64,000 nucleotides of DNA from Lachnospiraceae bacterium (lineage in GTDB: Bacteria > Bacillota > Clostridia > Lachnospirales > Lachnospiraceae): the NCBI GenBank assembly GCA_031272985.1, contig JAISSU010000016.1:1-64000 (forward strand), given 5' to 3'. The position numbers and the translations under genes are program-made. Positions 52,734-60,828 of this stretch are shown one piece after another. Below the pieces are notes generated by a model. It was given only the letters and a program-made list of their open reading frames with translations, ran no database searches and had not been told where the DNA came from. Each line of letters begins with the position of its first letter. Positions within the stretch are counted from its first letter, which is position 1.

Positions 52734-54206
52734 ATGGAATTTCCGTCAGAATTCACCACAAAAATGAAAGACCTTTTGGGAAGCGATTATGAAGCGTGGC
52801 AAAATTGTTATAATGAACCGCGCCTTTATGGTCTGCGTGTAAATACCAATAAGATTTCACCGGACGAATTTTCAAAGATAGCACCATTTGAGCTGAAACG
52901 CATTGCGTGGATCCCGAATGGTTTCTATTATGACGGAGATAATATTTCGCCTGCCAAGCACCCATATTATTATGCGGGACTTTACTATTTACAGGAACCA
53001 AGCGCCATGACACCGGCTAATACTCTGATGGTTTCTAAAGGCGAAAAGGTCTTGGATTTGTGCGCCGCGCCGGGCGGTAAATCAACTGAAGTAGGTGCTG
53101 CCTTAAAAGGCGAGGGAGTCCTTGTAGCCAATGACATCAGTGCTTCGCGTTGTCGTGCACTTCTAAAGAATATTGAGTTATCGGGCATTGGAAATTCCTG
53201 CATATTATGTGAAACACCCGAAAAATTGGCCATGACCTTTCCGGAATATTTTGATAAGATTTTATTGGATGCGCCCTGCTCAGGAGAAGGAATGTTTCGA
53301 AAAGAGCCAAAGATGATTGGGGCTTGGAAGGAACATGGACCGGATTATTTTTGTAAAATCCAAAAAGGACTGATACTAAAAGCCGCTGAAATGCTAATAC
53401 CGGGGGGATTGCTGGTCTATTCGACCTGCACTTTTGACAGGAAAGAAAACGAGGAAGTTATTGATTACTTGTTGGAAGAAAGACCTGAATTCGAGGTAAA
53501 GGAAATAAATTATTATGAAGGATATTCTAAGGGCATTGCGTCGGATAATTGCAAACACCCTGATGAATTAAGAAAGACAATCAGACTCTTCCCACATAAG
53601 CTCCGTGGAGAGGGACATTTTATTGCCTTGCTGAAAAAAGAGAAAATTGCCGATGCTTCGGTTAACCCAGGAAAATGCGATGAAAACCACCATGGGAATA
53701 TTGGCAATAAAAAGAATGCGGATAATTTCAAGATACCGCAGGAGGTAATAGAATTTTTTGAAGGCTGGGGTGAAGAGTTCATAAACGACGTAAATCGTGT
53801 TATACTAAAAGGAAATCATTTGTTGTTGCTGCCTGAAAATATAAACACTGCAGGGCTTAGAGCACTTCGCACCGGGTTGTTGCTTGGGGAATGCAAAAAA
53901 GGCAGATTCGAGCCGAGCCAAGCGCTTGCGATGGCCATAAAGAAAGACAGGTACCCGAATTGTCTTAATTTTTCAGCAGACGATCCACGAGTAATTCGTT
54001 ATCTCAAGGGTGAGACGCTGGAAATGAACACAAATATAAGCAAAATGATAGAACCCGGTACCGATAGCGGTGAGACTGTAAATGGAAATTTGGGCAGTTG
54101 TGCTAATTGGAAACTGATTTGCGTAGATTCATATCCGCTTGGCTTTGCAAAAGAGACAAACGGTTTGCTAAAAAATAAATACTTGGCAGGTTGGAGAATG
54201 TTATGA
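52734..54206 (+). CDS. RsmF-type rRNA cytosine-C5 methyltransferase
   Basis: 490-residue SAM methyltransferase of the NOL1/NOP2/Sun group. Motifs: LDLCAAPGGKSTEVGAAL (SAM loop), LLDAPCSGEGMFRK (catalytic Pro-Cys) and VYSTCTFDRKENEEV (second Cys). After the catalytic domain comes an RsmF-like C-terminal extension ending GFAKETNGLLKNKYLAGWR, probably RNA binding. The target is inferred as 16S rRNA; RsmB and tRNA enzymes are less likely given the C-terminus. Start ATG 52734 is 10 bases after pepD. The stop overlaps the next start (ATGA). Confidence 0.9.
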   Translation: MEFPSEFTTKMKDLLGSDYEAWQNCYNEPRLYGLRVNTNKISPDEFSKIAPFELKRIAWIPNGFYYDGDNISPAKHPYYYAGLYYLQEPSAMTPANTLMVSKGEKVLDLCAAPGGKSTEVGAALKGEGVLVANDISASRCRALLKNIELSGIGNSCILCETPEKLAMTFPEYFDKILLDAPCSGEGMFRKEPKMIGAWKEHGPDYFCKIQKGLILKAAEMLIPGGLLVYSTCTFDRKENEEVIDYLLEERPEFEVKEINYYEGYSKGIASDNCKHPDELRKTIRLFPHKLRGEGHFIALLKKEKIADASVNPGKCDENHHGNIGNKKNADNFKIPQEVIEFFEGWGEEFINDVNRVILKGNHLLLLPENINTAGLRALRTGLLLGECKKGRFEPSQALAMAIKKDRYPNCLNFSADDPRVIRYLKGETLEMNTNISKMIEPGTDSGETVNGNLGSCANWKLICVDSYPLGFAKETNGLLKNKYLAGWRML

Positions 54207-54883
54207 CAGATATTCTGGAAAATATAAACGCGATTATTTTTGATATGGACGGAACTTTAATTGATTCAATGTGGATATGGCCATCGATAGATGAAGAGTT
54301 TTATAAAAAGCACTCACTGACCCCGCCGGAGGATTTCGGACTGAAACTCGAAGGGAAAAGCTGTCATGAGGTGGCTGTATTATTTAAAGAGACATTTCCT
54401 ATGCTTCAGTCTTCCGTAGAGGACATTGTAGATGAATGGGAGACGATGACGATTGATAATTATAAAAGAAATGCTCCATTAAAGGGCGGTGCTTATGAAT
54501 TTATCAGGCAGATGAAATCAGAAGGTAAAAAAATCGGCATTGCGACGAGCAATACAAGAAATCTTGTCGACGCCACACTGGAAGCTCTCGGCGTGACCGA
54601 GCTATTCGACTGTATAAGGACATCTGGCGAGGTGGATTTCGGAAAGCCAAAGCCCGACATATATTTAAGCGTTGCTTCGGAAATGCAAGTAGCTCCCGAA
54701 AACTGTCTTGTGTTTGAGGATATCCCTATGGGGATATTAGCGGGGAAAAATGCCGGGATGCGCGTCTGTGCCATCTATGATGATTTTTCGAAGCCGCAGG
54801 AAGCTAAAAAACGTGAGCTGGCGGACTATTATATAAGGGACTTTAGTGATATCATTAACGAATCATATGAGATTCTGTCATAA
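54203..54883 (+). CDS. HAD-family hydrolase, beta-phosphoglucomutase-like
   Basis: 226 residues with HAD motifs IIFDMDGTLIDS, GIATSNTR, K in FGKPKPDIY, and VFEDIPMGILAGKNAG. The small helical cap and the ED-x-x-x-G ending place it near beta-phosphoglucomutase or related sugar phosphatases. Substrate not predictable. The start is ATG 54203 in an ATGA overlap with the methyltransferase gene and behind GGAGA; the TTG at 54191 is less likely. Confidence 0.85.
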   Translation: MTDILENINAIIFDMDGTLIDSMWIWPSIDEEFYKKHSLTPPEDFGLKLEGKSCHEVAVLFKETFPMLQSSVEDIVDEWETMTIDNYKRNAPLKGGAYEFIRQMKSEGKKIGIATSNTRNLVDATLEALGVTELFDCIRTSGEVDFGKPKPDIYLSVASEMQVAPENCLVFEDIPMGILAGKNAGMRVCAIYDDFSKPQEAKKRELADYYIRDFSDIINESYEILS

Positions 54884-54902
54884 ATTATAATTTCGCAGGG
54901 AT

Positions 54903-54922
54903 GTCGGGGGGTGTTCCCTGAC
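54903..54922 (+). repeat. Solo REP-like palindrome
   Basis: Hairpin with arms beginning GTCGGGG and ending TTCCCTGAC, closely similar to the hairpins at 20070-20088 and 20146-20164 but with one more G and a T for C change. It lies between the HAD gene and the next ribosome binding site. Confidence 0.6.
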
Positions 54923-54947
54923 TCACATTTACGAAGGGGAGAACATT

Positions 54948-55544
54948 TTGGAAAAGAAGCTTAAGTTAATTAAACCGGAAAAAGGGGATTGGGGCTATTT
55001 AGCCCGAATGAAAAAGAAATATTTGACATATGCCGTGATTGAATTTGCGGTCGTGTTGGCGATTTTTATTGCGGGACTCATAATTATGAAAACCAAATCA
55101 AGCTGGTTTACCATAATCGCGGTGGTGGGTTGCCTTCCTGCCTCAAAATCGCTGGTTGAATTTATTGTAATTGCGCCATGGCGCTCCATTACGAGACAAC
55201 AATTGGATTCCTTAAAAGAATTGACCGAAGAGATACCTAAAATCTACGATGTGTTACCGGTCAGTCGTGAGAAAATCATGTCAGTGCCTGTATTGGCTGT
55301 CTTCGATAAGCATGTATACGGTTATCTGAATCATCCGAAAGCGGACGAAGAGCGGATTACGCAGTACCTTAAAGAGGTACTTGCTAAATGCACGGACGAA
55401 AATCTCCAAATAAAAATGCTTGAGGATTTTACCGCTTTTCAGGCGCGGCTCGAAGGACTGAATAATATGGCTAAAATCGACAGACCCGACACTTTCGACA
55501 TCGAGGAAGCCATGATTAGAGAAGTACTTACTGTGTCTTTCTAA
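54948..55544 (+). CDS. Membrane protein of unknown function
   Basis: Unrecognised 198-residue protein. A charged N-terminus (~25 residues) is followed by two closely spaced membrane helices (YAVIEFAVVLAIFIAGLIIM and WFTIIAVVGCLPASKSLVEFIV), then a ~115-residue soluble, helical, charged domain (LKELTEEIPKIYDVLPVSREKI, FDIEEAMIREVL). The ordered pattern looks like a conserved cytoplasmic domain held at the membrane. TTG 54948 is the start, with GAAGGGGAG upstream; no ATG is usable before the first helix. It lies between the HAD gene and rluA. Confidence 0.6.
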   Translation: MEKKLKLIKPEKGDWGYLARMKKKYLTYAVIEFAVVLAIFIAGLIIMKTKSSWFTIIAVVGCLPASKSLVEFIVIAPWRSITRQQLDSLKELTEEIPKIYDVLPVSREKIMSVPVLAVFDKHVYGYLNHPKADEERITQYLKEVLAKCTDENLQIKMLEDFTAFQARLEGLNNMAKIDRPDTFDIEEAMIREVLTVSF

Positions 55545-55604
55545 AAAGCACACAAAAAGCGCCATGGCGTTTGCTTCGGATATATAGAGGTAAAGAGGTG
55601 GATA

Positions 55605-56615
55605 TTGAAACAATTAACCATAAACAAAGATGCGGCCGGACAACGCTTTGATAAATATCTAAAGCGCCTCTTTTATAAAGCTCCTCCGGGCTTTGTATAT
55701 AAAATGCTGCGTAAGAAAAATATAGTCCTGAATGGTAGAAAAGCCTCGGGAGATCTCATAATAAGTGAAGGAGATGAAGTGACATTTTTTCTCTCGGATG
55801 AGACCTTTTGCAAATTTAAGAGAGATGACTATAAGAATGTCAAATTTAATGAAATTAAGCCGAAAATAATTGCCGAGACCAATGACTTGCTCATAATTAA
55901 TAAGCCTGCAGGGCTTCTTTCGCAAAAAAGCAAGCCGGAGGACAGATCGGTAAATGACTTTATTATTGCATACTTAATAGAAAAAGGTGGAGTGACTGCG
56001 GATTCTCTTGCAAATGTCAGACCTGCCATATGTAATAGATTGGATCGTAATACCAGTGGAATAGTCGTAGCGGGAAAGACTCTGAAAGGACTCCGGGCAG
56101 GGAGTGAATTATTCAGAAACAGGGAGCTTGGTAAATACTACTTGTGTCTTACTGTTGGTGAATTGGATTCCGGGGATTGGACATCTGTCAGTGCTTTTAT
56201 TGACAAAGACGAAAGAAGCAATAAATCAGAGATTATTATAAATAATAATATTAACGCAAATAGGAGAGAAGCAGGGGAATTAGTACCTATAAAAATGGAA
56301 TACCGTTTTATTGCCGCCGGAGAAGGCGTGACGCTTGCTGAGGTTAAGCTCCTTACGGGGAAATCGCATCAGATAAGGGCGTATTTCGCATCTTTGGGGC
56401 ATCCGCTGGAAGGGGATATTAAATACGGAGCTAAAACAAGTACTACTTTTGGGTACTACCTGCATTCTTATAAGCTGGTAATGCCTGAAAAAACTGATTT
56501 GGAAGAATTGTCGGGCAAGACGCTTATCGCCCCCCTTCCTGATAAATTTAGTAACAGATTGAGAGGAATAAAATGGCAACATGGAGCTCAAGAGGTCTGC
56601 GGGGTTCTGACTTAG
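55605..56615 (+). CDS. RluA-family 23S rRNA pseudouridine synthase
   Basis: 336 residues: an S4-like RNA-binding segment (DAAGQRFDKYLKRLFYKAPPGFVYKMLRKKNIVLNG), then the synthase domain with the catalytic motif NRLDRNTSGIVVAG (active Asp) and the later KSHQIRAYFASLGHPLEGD. These match the RluC/RluD branch; the modified uridine is not predictable. TTG 55605 with GAGGTGG upstream is the only suitable start. The 3' end overlaps recU by 43 bases. Confidence 0.9.
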   Translation: MKQLTINKDAAGQRFDKYLKRLFYKAPPGFVYKMLRKKNIVLNGRKASGDLIISEGDEVTFFLSDETFCKFKRDDYKNVKFNEIKPKIIAETNDLLIINKPAGLLSQKSKPEDRSVNDFIIAYLIEKGGVTADSLANVRPAICNRLDRNTSGIVVAGKTLKGLRAGSELFRNRELGKYYLCLTVGELDSGDWTSVSAFIDKDERSNKSEIIINNNINANRREAGELVPIKMEYRFIAAGEGVTLAEVKLLTGKSHQIRAYFASLGHPLEGDIKYGAKTSTTFGYYLHSYKLVMPEKTDLEELSGKTLIAPLPDKFSNRLRGIKWQHGAQEVCGVLT

Positions 56616-57109
56616 AAGAGTTCATAAACCGCACTAATGAAATATACCTTGAAAAAGGGCTTGCACTGATTCAAAAAATACCGACTCCTATTACACCGGT
56701 TAAGATTGATGAAGAAAACAGGCAGATAAGTCTCGCCTATTTTGAAAAGCAAAGCACTGTGGATTATATCGGAGCGGTTCAGGGTATACCTGTTTGTTTT
56801 GACGCAAAGGAATGTCAGAGTCTTACGTTTCCTTTGCAAAATATCCATGAGCATCAGGTGGCGTTTATGGAGAATTTCGAAAAACAAAAAGGTATCTCAT
56901 TCCTTTTGATTTATTTTAAGGCGTCCGGAAGGCTATACTATATGCGCTTGCGGGAATTGCAGAAATTCTGGGAGAGAAAAGAATCCGGTGGCAGAAAGAG
57001 TATCAGAATTGAAGAATTGGACGATTCCTTCTTTTTTGTTATAGAGCGAGGTTATGTTGTTCCATATTTGGGAATGCTGAACCGCGATTTGGAAATGCGG
57101 GAAGATTGA
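56573..57109 (+). CDS. recU: Holliday junction resolvase RecU
   Basis: 178-residue structure-specific nuclease that resolves recombination intermediates. It follows the B. subtilis RecU pattern: an N-terminal SSRGLRGSDLEEFINRTN, the IPTPITPVKI segment, catalytic QSTVDYIGAVQG and CFDAKE (the usual FEAKE), then PLQNIHEHQ and FWERKESGGRKSIRIEEL. GAGGAAT precedes the ATG. RecU genes are often beside ponA; here it overlaps rluA instead. Its stop overlaps the -35 of the his promoter. Confidence 0.93.
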   Translation: MATWSSRGLRGSDLEEFINRTNEIYLEKGLALIQKIPTPITPVKIDEENRQISLAYFEKQSTVDYIGAVQGIPVCFDAKECQSLTFPLQNIHEHQVAFMENFEKQKGISFLLIYFKASGRLYYMRLRELQKFWERKESGGRKSIRIEELDDSFFFVIERGYVVPYLGMLNRDLEMRED

Positions 57110-57134
57110 CAAATACTGTATTGAACTTTATAAT
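57106..57134 (+). promoter_or_regulatory. his operon promoter with consensus elements
   Basis: TTGACA at 57106-57111 and TATAAT at 57129-57134, spacer 17 bp, a perfect vegetative consensus. The -35 overlaps the recU stop codon. Such a strong promoter next to an operator-like palindrome suggests tight repression. Confidence 0.85.
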
Positions 57135-57143
57135 CCGAATTGA

Positions 57144-57165
57144 TTTAGTGTGCTAACACACTAAA
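57144..57165. promoter_or_regulatory. Palindromic operator at the his transcription start
   Basis: Perfect nine-base arms TTTAGTGTG and CACACTAAA around CTAA. The palindrome begins 10 bp after the -10, so it covers the predicted start point. It has no T run and is not a terminator. A histidine-responsive repressor of the TrpR-like HisR type is a candidate binder, by analogy only. Confidence 0.65.
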
Positions 57166-57206
57166 GTGAAAGATAAAGCGAACAATTAATTGACAAGGGA
57201 ATTGAG

Positions 57207-58856
57207 ATGAAAAGGAAACTGCACAGTCCGGAGGGGTTTAGGGACATCTTCGGAGAAGAATGTGAGAGGAAGTTAACTCTGGAAACCGGAATACGTGAGG
57301 TTTTTGGTTCTTTTGGTTACCGCGAAATACATACCCCTACGATGGAATATCTTGATGTTTTTTCGGGAGGCATCGAAGATGGAAGCGAACGGGAGTTATT
57401 CCGCTTTTTTGACAAGGACGGGAATACGCTGGTTATGCGTCCTGATATTACCCCGTCTATCGCCAGAGCTGTTACGACACTATTTGATGAAAAAGATATT
57501 CCAGTGAGACTTTCTTATACAGGTAGCACATTCAGTCAAATTAATCGCTATACTTCCAGATTACGTGAAAATACTCAAATGGGCGCCGAGTTTTTAGGAG
57601 ATGGCAGTGCAAAAGCCGACGCGGAAATTCTCGCCATGGTTATTAATAGCCTTAAGAAAGCCGGGATAGAAGATTTTCGTCTGGTGGTCGGCAATATTGA
57701 TTTTATACTTGGGCTTTTTGAAGAATTTAATATTAACGGTGATTTAAAGGATGAAATAGTTGAATTGCTCGGAAATAAAAACACCCGAGCATTGGAAATG
57801 CTCTTTTCCCAAAATGATATAAATGATAGGTTTAAGAAAATTTTGCTTTTGTCGATAGACCAAAAGGACCTTGCAGGGTTAAAACTGTTAAAGGATATTG
57901 GGCTAAATGAGCGTTGCCACAAAGCAATTAACAGACTTGAAGAAGTTTTCGGGATTATAAAGGAATACGACGATACCGAAATGATTGAAATTGATCTAGG
58001 AATGCTCGGAAGTTTTGAATACTACACCGGCATACTTTTTAGGGCGTACACCTATGGAACAGCGGATGCAATTGTACGAGGGGGGCGTTATGACGCGCTT
58101 ACTGAGAAATTCGGAAAGTCCATTCCGGCAATCGGCTTTGTATTGATCATCGATGAAATCTTAAGTGCTCTGTCAGCAAATGCAAGCCCAAACGATGCCT
58201 CTGCAAATGACAGATACCTAACCATAGCTCTCGCAAAGGGCAGGCTTGCAAAATCTACGATGGGACTCCTATCTAAAGTCGGGTTTTCCTGCGAAGAAAT
58301 GAATGACGAGAGTTCCAGAAAGCTCATCTTCATCAATGAAGAATTGAAAATAAAGTTCTTTCTTGCAAAAACTCCGGATGTGCCTGTCTATGTGGAATAT
58401 GGCGCAGCTGACATTGGTGTAGCCGGAAAAGATGTTATCCTTGAGGAAGGCAATAAGGTTCTGGAAGTGCTGGATTTGAATTTCGGTAAATGCCGGATGT
58501 GCGTTTGCGGTGATAAAAGCGCTGCTGAAAAACAGAATAATAGAGGTGTTATACGTGTTGCCTCAAAGTATCCCAAAATCGCAAAAGATTATTTTTACAA
58601 TGTAAGGCATCAAACTGCAGAAATTATTGATTTAAACGGCTCAATAGAATTAGCCCCAATTGTCGGGTTGTCTGATGTCATTGTGGACATTGTGGAGACC
58701 GGATCGACTCTTAAGGAAAACGGGTTAGAGGTATTGGAGGAGATTTGTCCGATTTCGGCACGGATGATTGTTAATCCGGTTTCTATGCGAATGGAAAGTG
58801 GGAGAATAACAGAATTAATACAATTGCTTAGAGAAGCAACGAAAATAACAGTTTAG
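57207..58856 (+). CDS. hisZG: HisZ-HisG fusion: ATP phosphoribosyltransferase regulatory and catalytic parts
   Basis: First step of histidine synthesis. Residues ~1-320 are HisZ, a catalytically inactive HisS paralogue (SPEGFRDIFGEECERK, MRPDITPSIARAV, SYTGSTFSQ, GMLGSFEYYTGI, GGRYDALTEKFG). A short Ala/Asn/Ser/Asp linker (~322-334) leads into short-form HisG from residue 335 (RYLTIALAKGRLAK, VPVYVEYGAADIGVAGKD, and LSDVIVDIVETGSTLKENGL with the PRPP-binding part). In most clostridia these are two proteins forming a hetero-octamer. The frame is continuous with no stop or frameshift in the linker. AAGGGA precedes the ATG. First gene of the his operon. Confidence 0.9.
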   Translation: MKRKLHSPEGFRDIFGEECERKLTLETGIREVFGSFGYREIHTPTMEYLDVFSGGIEDGSERELFRFFDKDGNTLVMRPDITPSIARAVTTLFDEKDIPVRLSYTGSTFSQINRYTSRLRENTQMGAEFLGDGSAKADAEILAMVINSLKKAGIEDFRLVVGNIDFILGLFEEFNINGDLKDEIVELLGNKNTRALEMLFSQNDINDRFKKILLLSIDQKDLAGLKLLKDIGLNERCHKAINRLEEVFGIIKEYDDTEMIEIDLGMLGSFEYYTGILFRAYTYGTADAIVRGGRYDALTEKFGKSIPAIGFVLIIDEILSALSANASPNDASANDRYLTIALAKGRLAKSTMGLLSKVGFSCEEMNDESSRKLIFINEELKIKFFLAKTPDVPVYVEYGAADIGVAGKDVILEEGNKVLEVLDLNFGKCRMCVCGDKSAAEKQNNRGVIRVASKYPKIAKDYFYNVRHQTAEIIDLNGSIELAPIVGLSDVIVDIVETGSTLKENGLEVLEEICPISARMIVNPVSMRMESGRITELIQLLREATKITV

Positions 58857-58874
58857 CGGGGGCGGATTGATTTT

Positions 58875-60167
58875 ATGAAGATTGAATTTCTTAATAAAGA
58901 AACAATAGTAAAGCTCATTTGTGATTTGCAAAATAGAAATCCTGAAAATTATTCGGCTCAGGAAGCGGCGGTAAAAACCATTGTTGAGAGCGTCAGAGAA
59001 AAGGGAGATGATGCTTTAGTTTCATATACTAAGGAATTCGATAAAGTGGACATTTTGCCTGAGGCGTTTCTTGTTACCGAAGACGAATATATGGAGGCTT
59101 ATGAAAAGTCGGACGCAGGATTTGTGGAGGTACTAAGAAAAGCACTTGCAAATATCAGAGATTTTCATGAAAAACAAAGGCAGAATAGTTGGTTTACTTG
59201 CGACGAAGATGGCGTTATCCTGGGACAAAAAGTTACGCCTCTTGAAAGGGTGGGCATTTATGTCCCCGGCGGGAAAGCTGCGTATCCGTCTTCCGTGCTT
59301 ATGAATATCGTACCGGCAAAAGTGGCGGGAGTGTCCGAAATAATTATGGTTACGCCTCCGCAAGCAAATGGGGCGGTACGCCCGCTTACTCTCGTTGCGG
59401 CAAAGGAAGCAGGAGCAGATAAGGTGTATAAGGTTGGTGGTGCTCAGGCCATAGCGGCTTTGGCTTTTGGGACTAAAACAATACCGAGAGTTGATAAAAT
59501 CACCGGCCCCGGTAATATCTATGTGACTCTTGCAAAGAAAGCAGTCTTCGGGAGTGTGGCGATTGACGCGATCGCCGGTCCCAGCGAAATCCTTGTCATA
59601 GCGGATAAAAGTGCTAATCCTAAGTTTATTGCAGCGGATTTATTGTCTCAAGCGGAACATGATGAATTGGCCTGCGCAATTCTGATAACTACAGATAAAA
59701 GCTTAGCTAATGAAGTCTGCCGTCTGGTTGATGAAGAAATGACACAAGCACCGAGAAAAGATATTATTGAAAAATCCATTGAAAATTACGGGCTCATACT
59801 CATCGCGGATAATTTGGAAGAGGCGATAAATGCCGCGAATGAGGTTGCTTCCGAGCATCTTGAATTACATGTTGAGAATCCTTTTGAGGCTATGACAAAG
59901 ATAAAAAATGCCGGGGCTATTTTCATAGGCGACTATTCCTGCGAGCCGGTTGGGGATTATTATGCGGGACCAAATCATGTGCTTCCCACAAACAGAACCG
60001 CGAGGTTTTTCTCGCCGCTGTCAGTTGATGACTTTATTAAGAAATCGAGTATTATTTCGTATTCCAAAGAAGCACTTGAAAAGACATGGAAAGACATAGA
60101 TTTATTTGCGAAAGAAGAAGGGCTATACGCTCACGCCAGGTCGGTTGAAGTGAGATTTGAGGATTAG
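58875..60167 (+). CDS. hisD: Histidinol dehydrogenase
   Basis: Zinc-dependent enzyme oxidising histidinol to histidine. Characteristic blocks: LERVGIYVPGGKAAYPSSVLMN, GGAQAIAALAFGT, VDKITGPGNIYVTLAKK, IDAIAGPSEILVIAD, SQAEHDELACAIL (zinc and catalytic His), ASEHLELHVENP and DYYAGPNHVLPT. 430 residues, normal. It begins 18 bases after the hisZG gene; GGGGGCGGA upstream of the ATG serves as a weak ribosome binding site. Confidence 0.97.
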   Translation: MKIEFLNKETIVKLICDLQNRNPENYSAQEAAVKTIVESVREKGDDALVSYTKEFDKVDILPEAFLVTEDEYMEAYEKSDAGFVEVLRKALANIRDFHEKQRQNSWFTCDEDGVILGQKVTPLERVGIYVPGGKAAYPSSVLMNIVPAKVAGVSEIIMVTPPQANGAVRPLTLVAAKEAGADKVYKVGGAQAIAALAFGTKTIPRVDKITGPGNIYVTLAKKAVFGSVAIDAIAGPSEILVIADKSANPKFIAADLLSQAEHDELACAILITTDKSLANEVCRLVDEEMTQAPRKDIIEKSIENYGLILIADNLEEAINAANEVASEHLELHVENPFEAMTKIKNAGAIFIGDYSCEPVGDYYAGPNHVLPTNRTARFFSPLSVDDFIKKSSIISYSKEALEKTWKDIDLFAKEEGLYAHARSVEVRFED

Positions 60168-60209
60168 TAATTAAGAAGCTTAGAGGCATTCACGATTGAG
60201 GGCTAATAT

Positions 60210-60827
60210 ATGAATGAAAGCAGTAAAGAAATAATACCCGGAAGAATAGCGGAAATCACGCGTACTACTAAAGAGACCGCAATAAAAATAACAATTAATT
60301 TAGATGGAACAGGGAAGACTCAGATCAGCACCGGCATAGGTTTTTTTGATCATATGTTAGATGGATTCGCCAGACACGGGCTGTTTGATTTGGACGTGCA
60401 AGTACAAGGGGATCTGGAAGTTGACCAGCATCATACAGTAGAAGATACCGGTATTGTTTTAGGACAGTGCATCAGAAAAGCGATTGGAGATAAAAAAGGA
60501 ATAAACCGCTATGGATTTTTTATACTCCCGATGGATGAGGTATTGGCACTTTGCGCACTTGACTTGTGTGACAGACCGTATTTTAATTGGGATACCGAGT
60601 TCTCCGTGTCTAAAATCGGAGAATTGGACACGGAGCTAATTCGCGAATTTTTCTACGCAATTTCATACAGCGCAGCTATGAATCTGCATCTGTTGCTTTT
60701 AGAGGAAGGCAATAATCATCATATGGCGGAGGCTCTCTTTAAGAGCTTTGGGAAGGCTCTGATGATGGCGGTAGGCAAGGAAAAAAGGCTGAATGACAGC
60801 GCATGGACGACTAAAGGGAGCTTATAG
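60210..60827 (+). CDS. hisB: Imidazoleglycerol-phosphate dehydratase
   Basis: 205-residue dehydratase, without the HisN phosphatase fusion found in E. coli. Two repeated halves carry the metal motifs [16 protein letters not shown] with [14 protein letters not shown], and [14 protein letters not shown] with [19 protein letters not shown]. The N-terminal [16 protein letters not shown] is typical. It is 42 bases after hisD. The next gene starts one base after its stop, behind GGGAG inside hisB. Confidence 0.96.
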   Translation: MNESSKEIIPGRIAEITRTTKETAIKITINLDGTGKTQISTGIGFFDHMLDGFARHGLFDLDVQVQGDLEVDQHHTVEDTGIVLGQCIRKAIGDKKGINRYGFFILPMDEVLALCALDLCDRPYFNWDTEFSVSKIGELDTELIREFFYAISYSAAMNLHLLLLEEGNNHHMAEALFKSFGKALMMAVGKEKRLNDSAWTTKGSL

Positions 60828-60828
60828 A

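Noticed and set aside
55555..55573. Hairpin around CGCCATGGCG as a terminator
   Set aside because: The stem is short with a GT pair and no real T run follows; the next gene starts 32 bases later.
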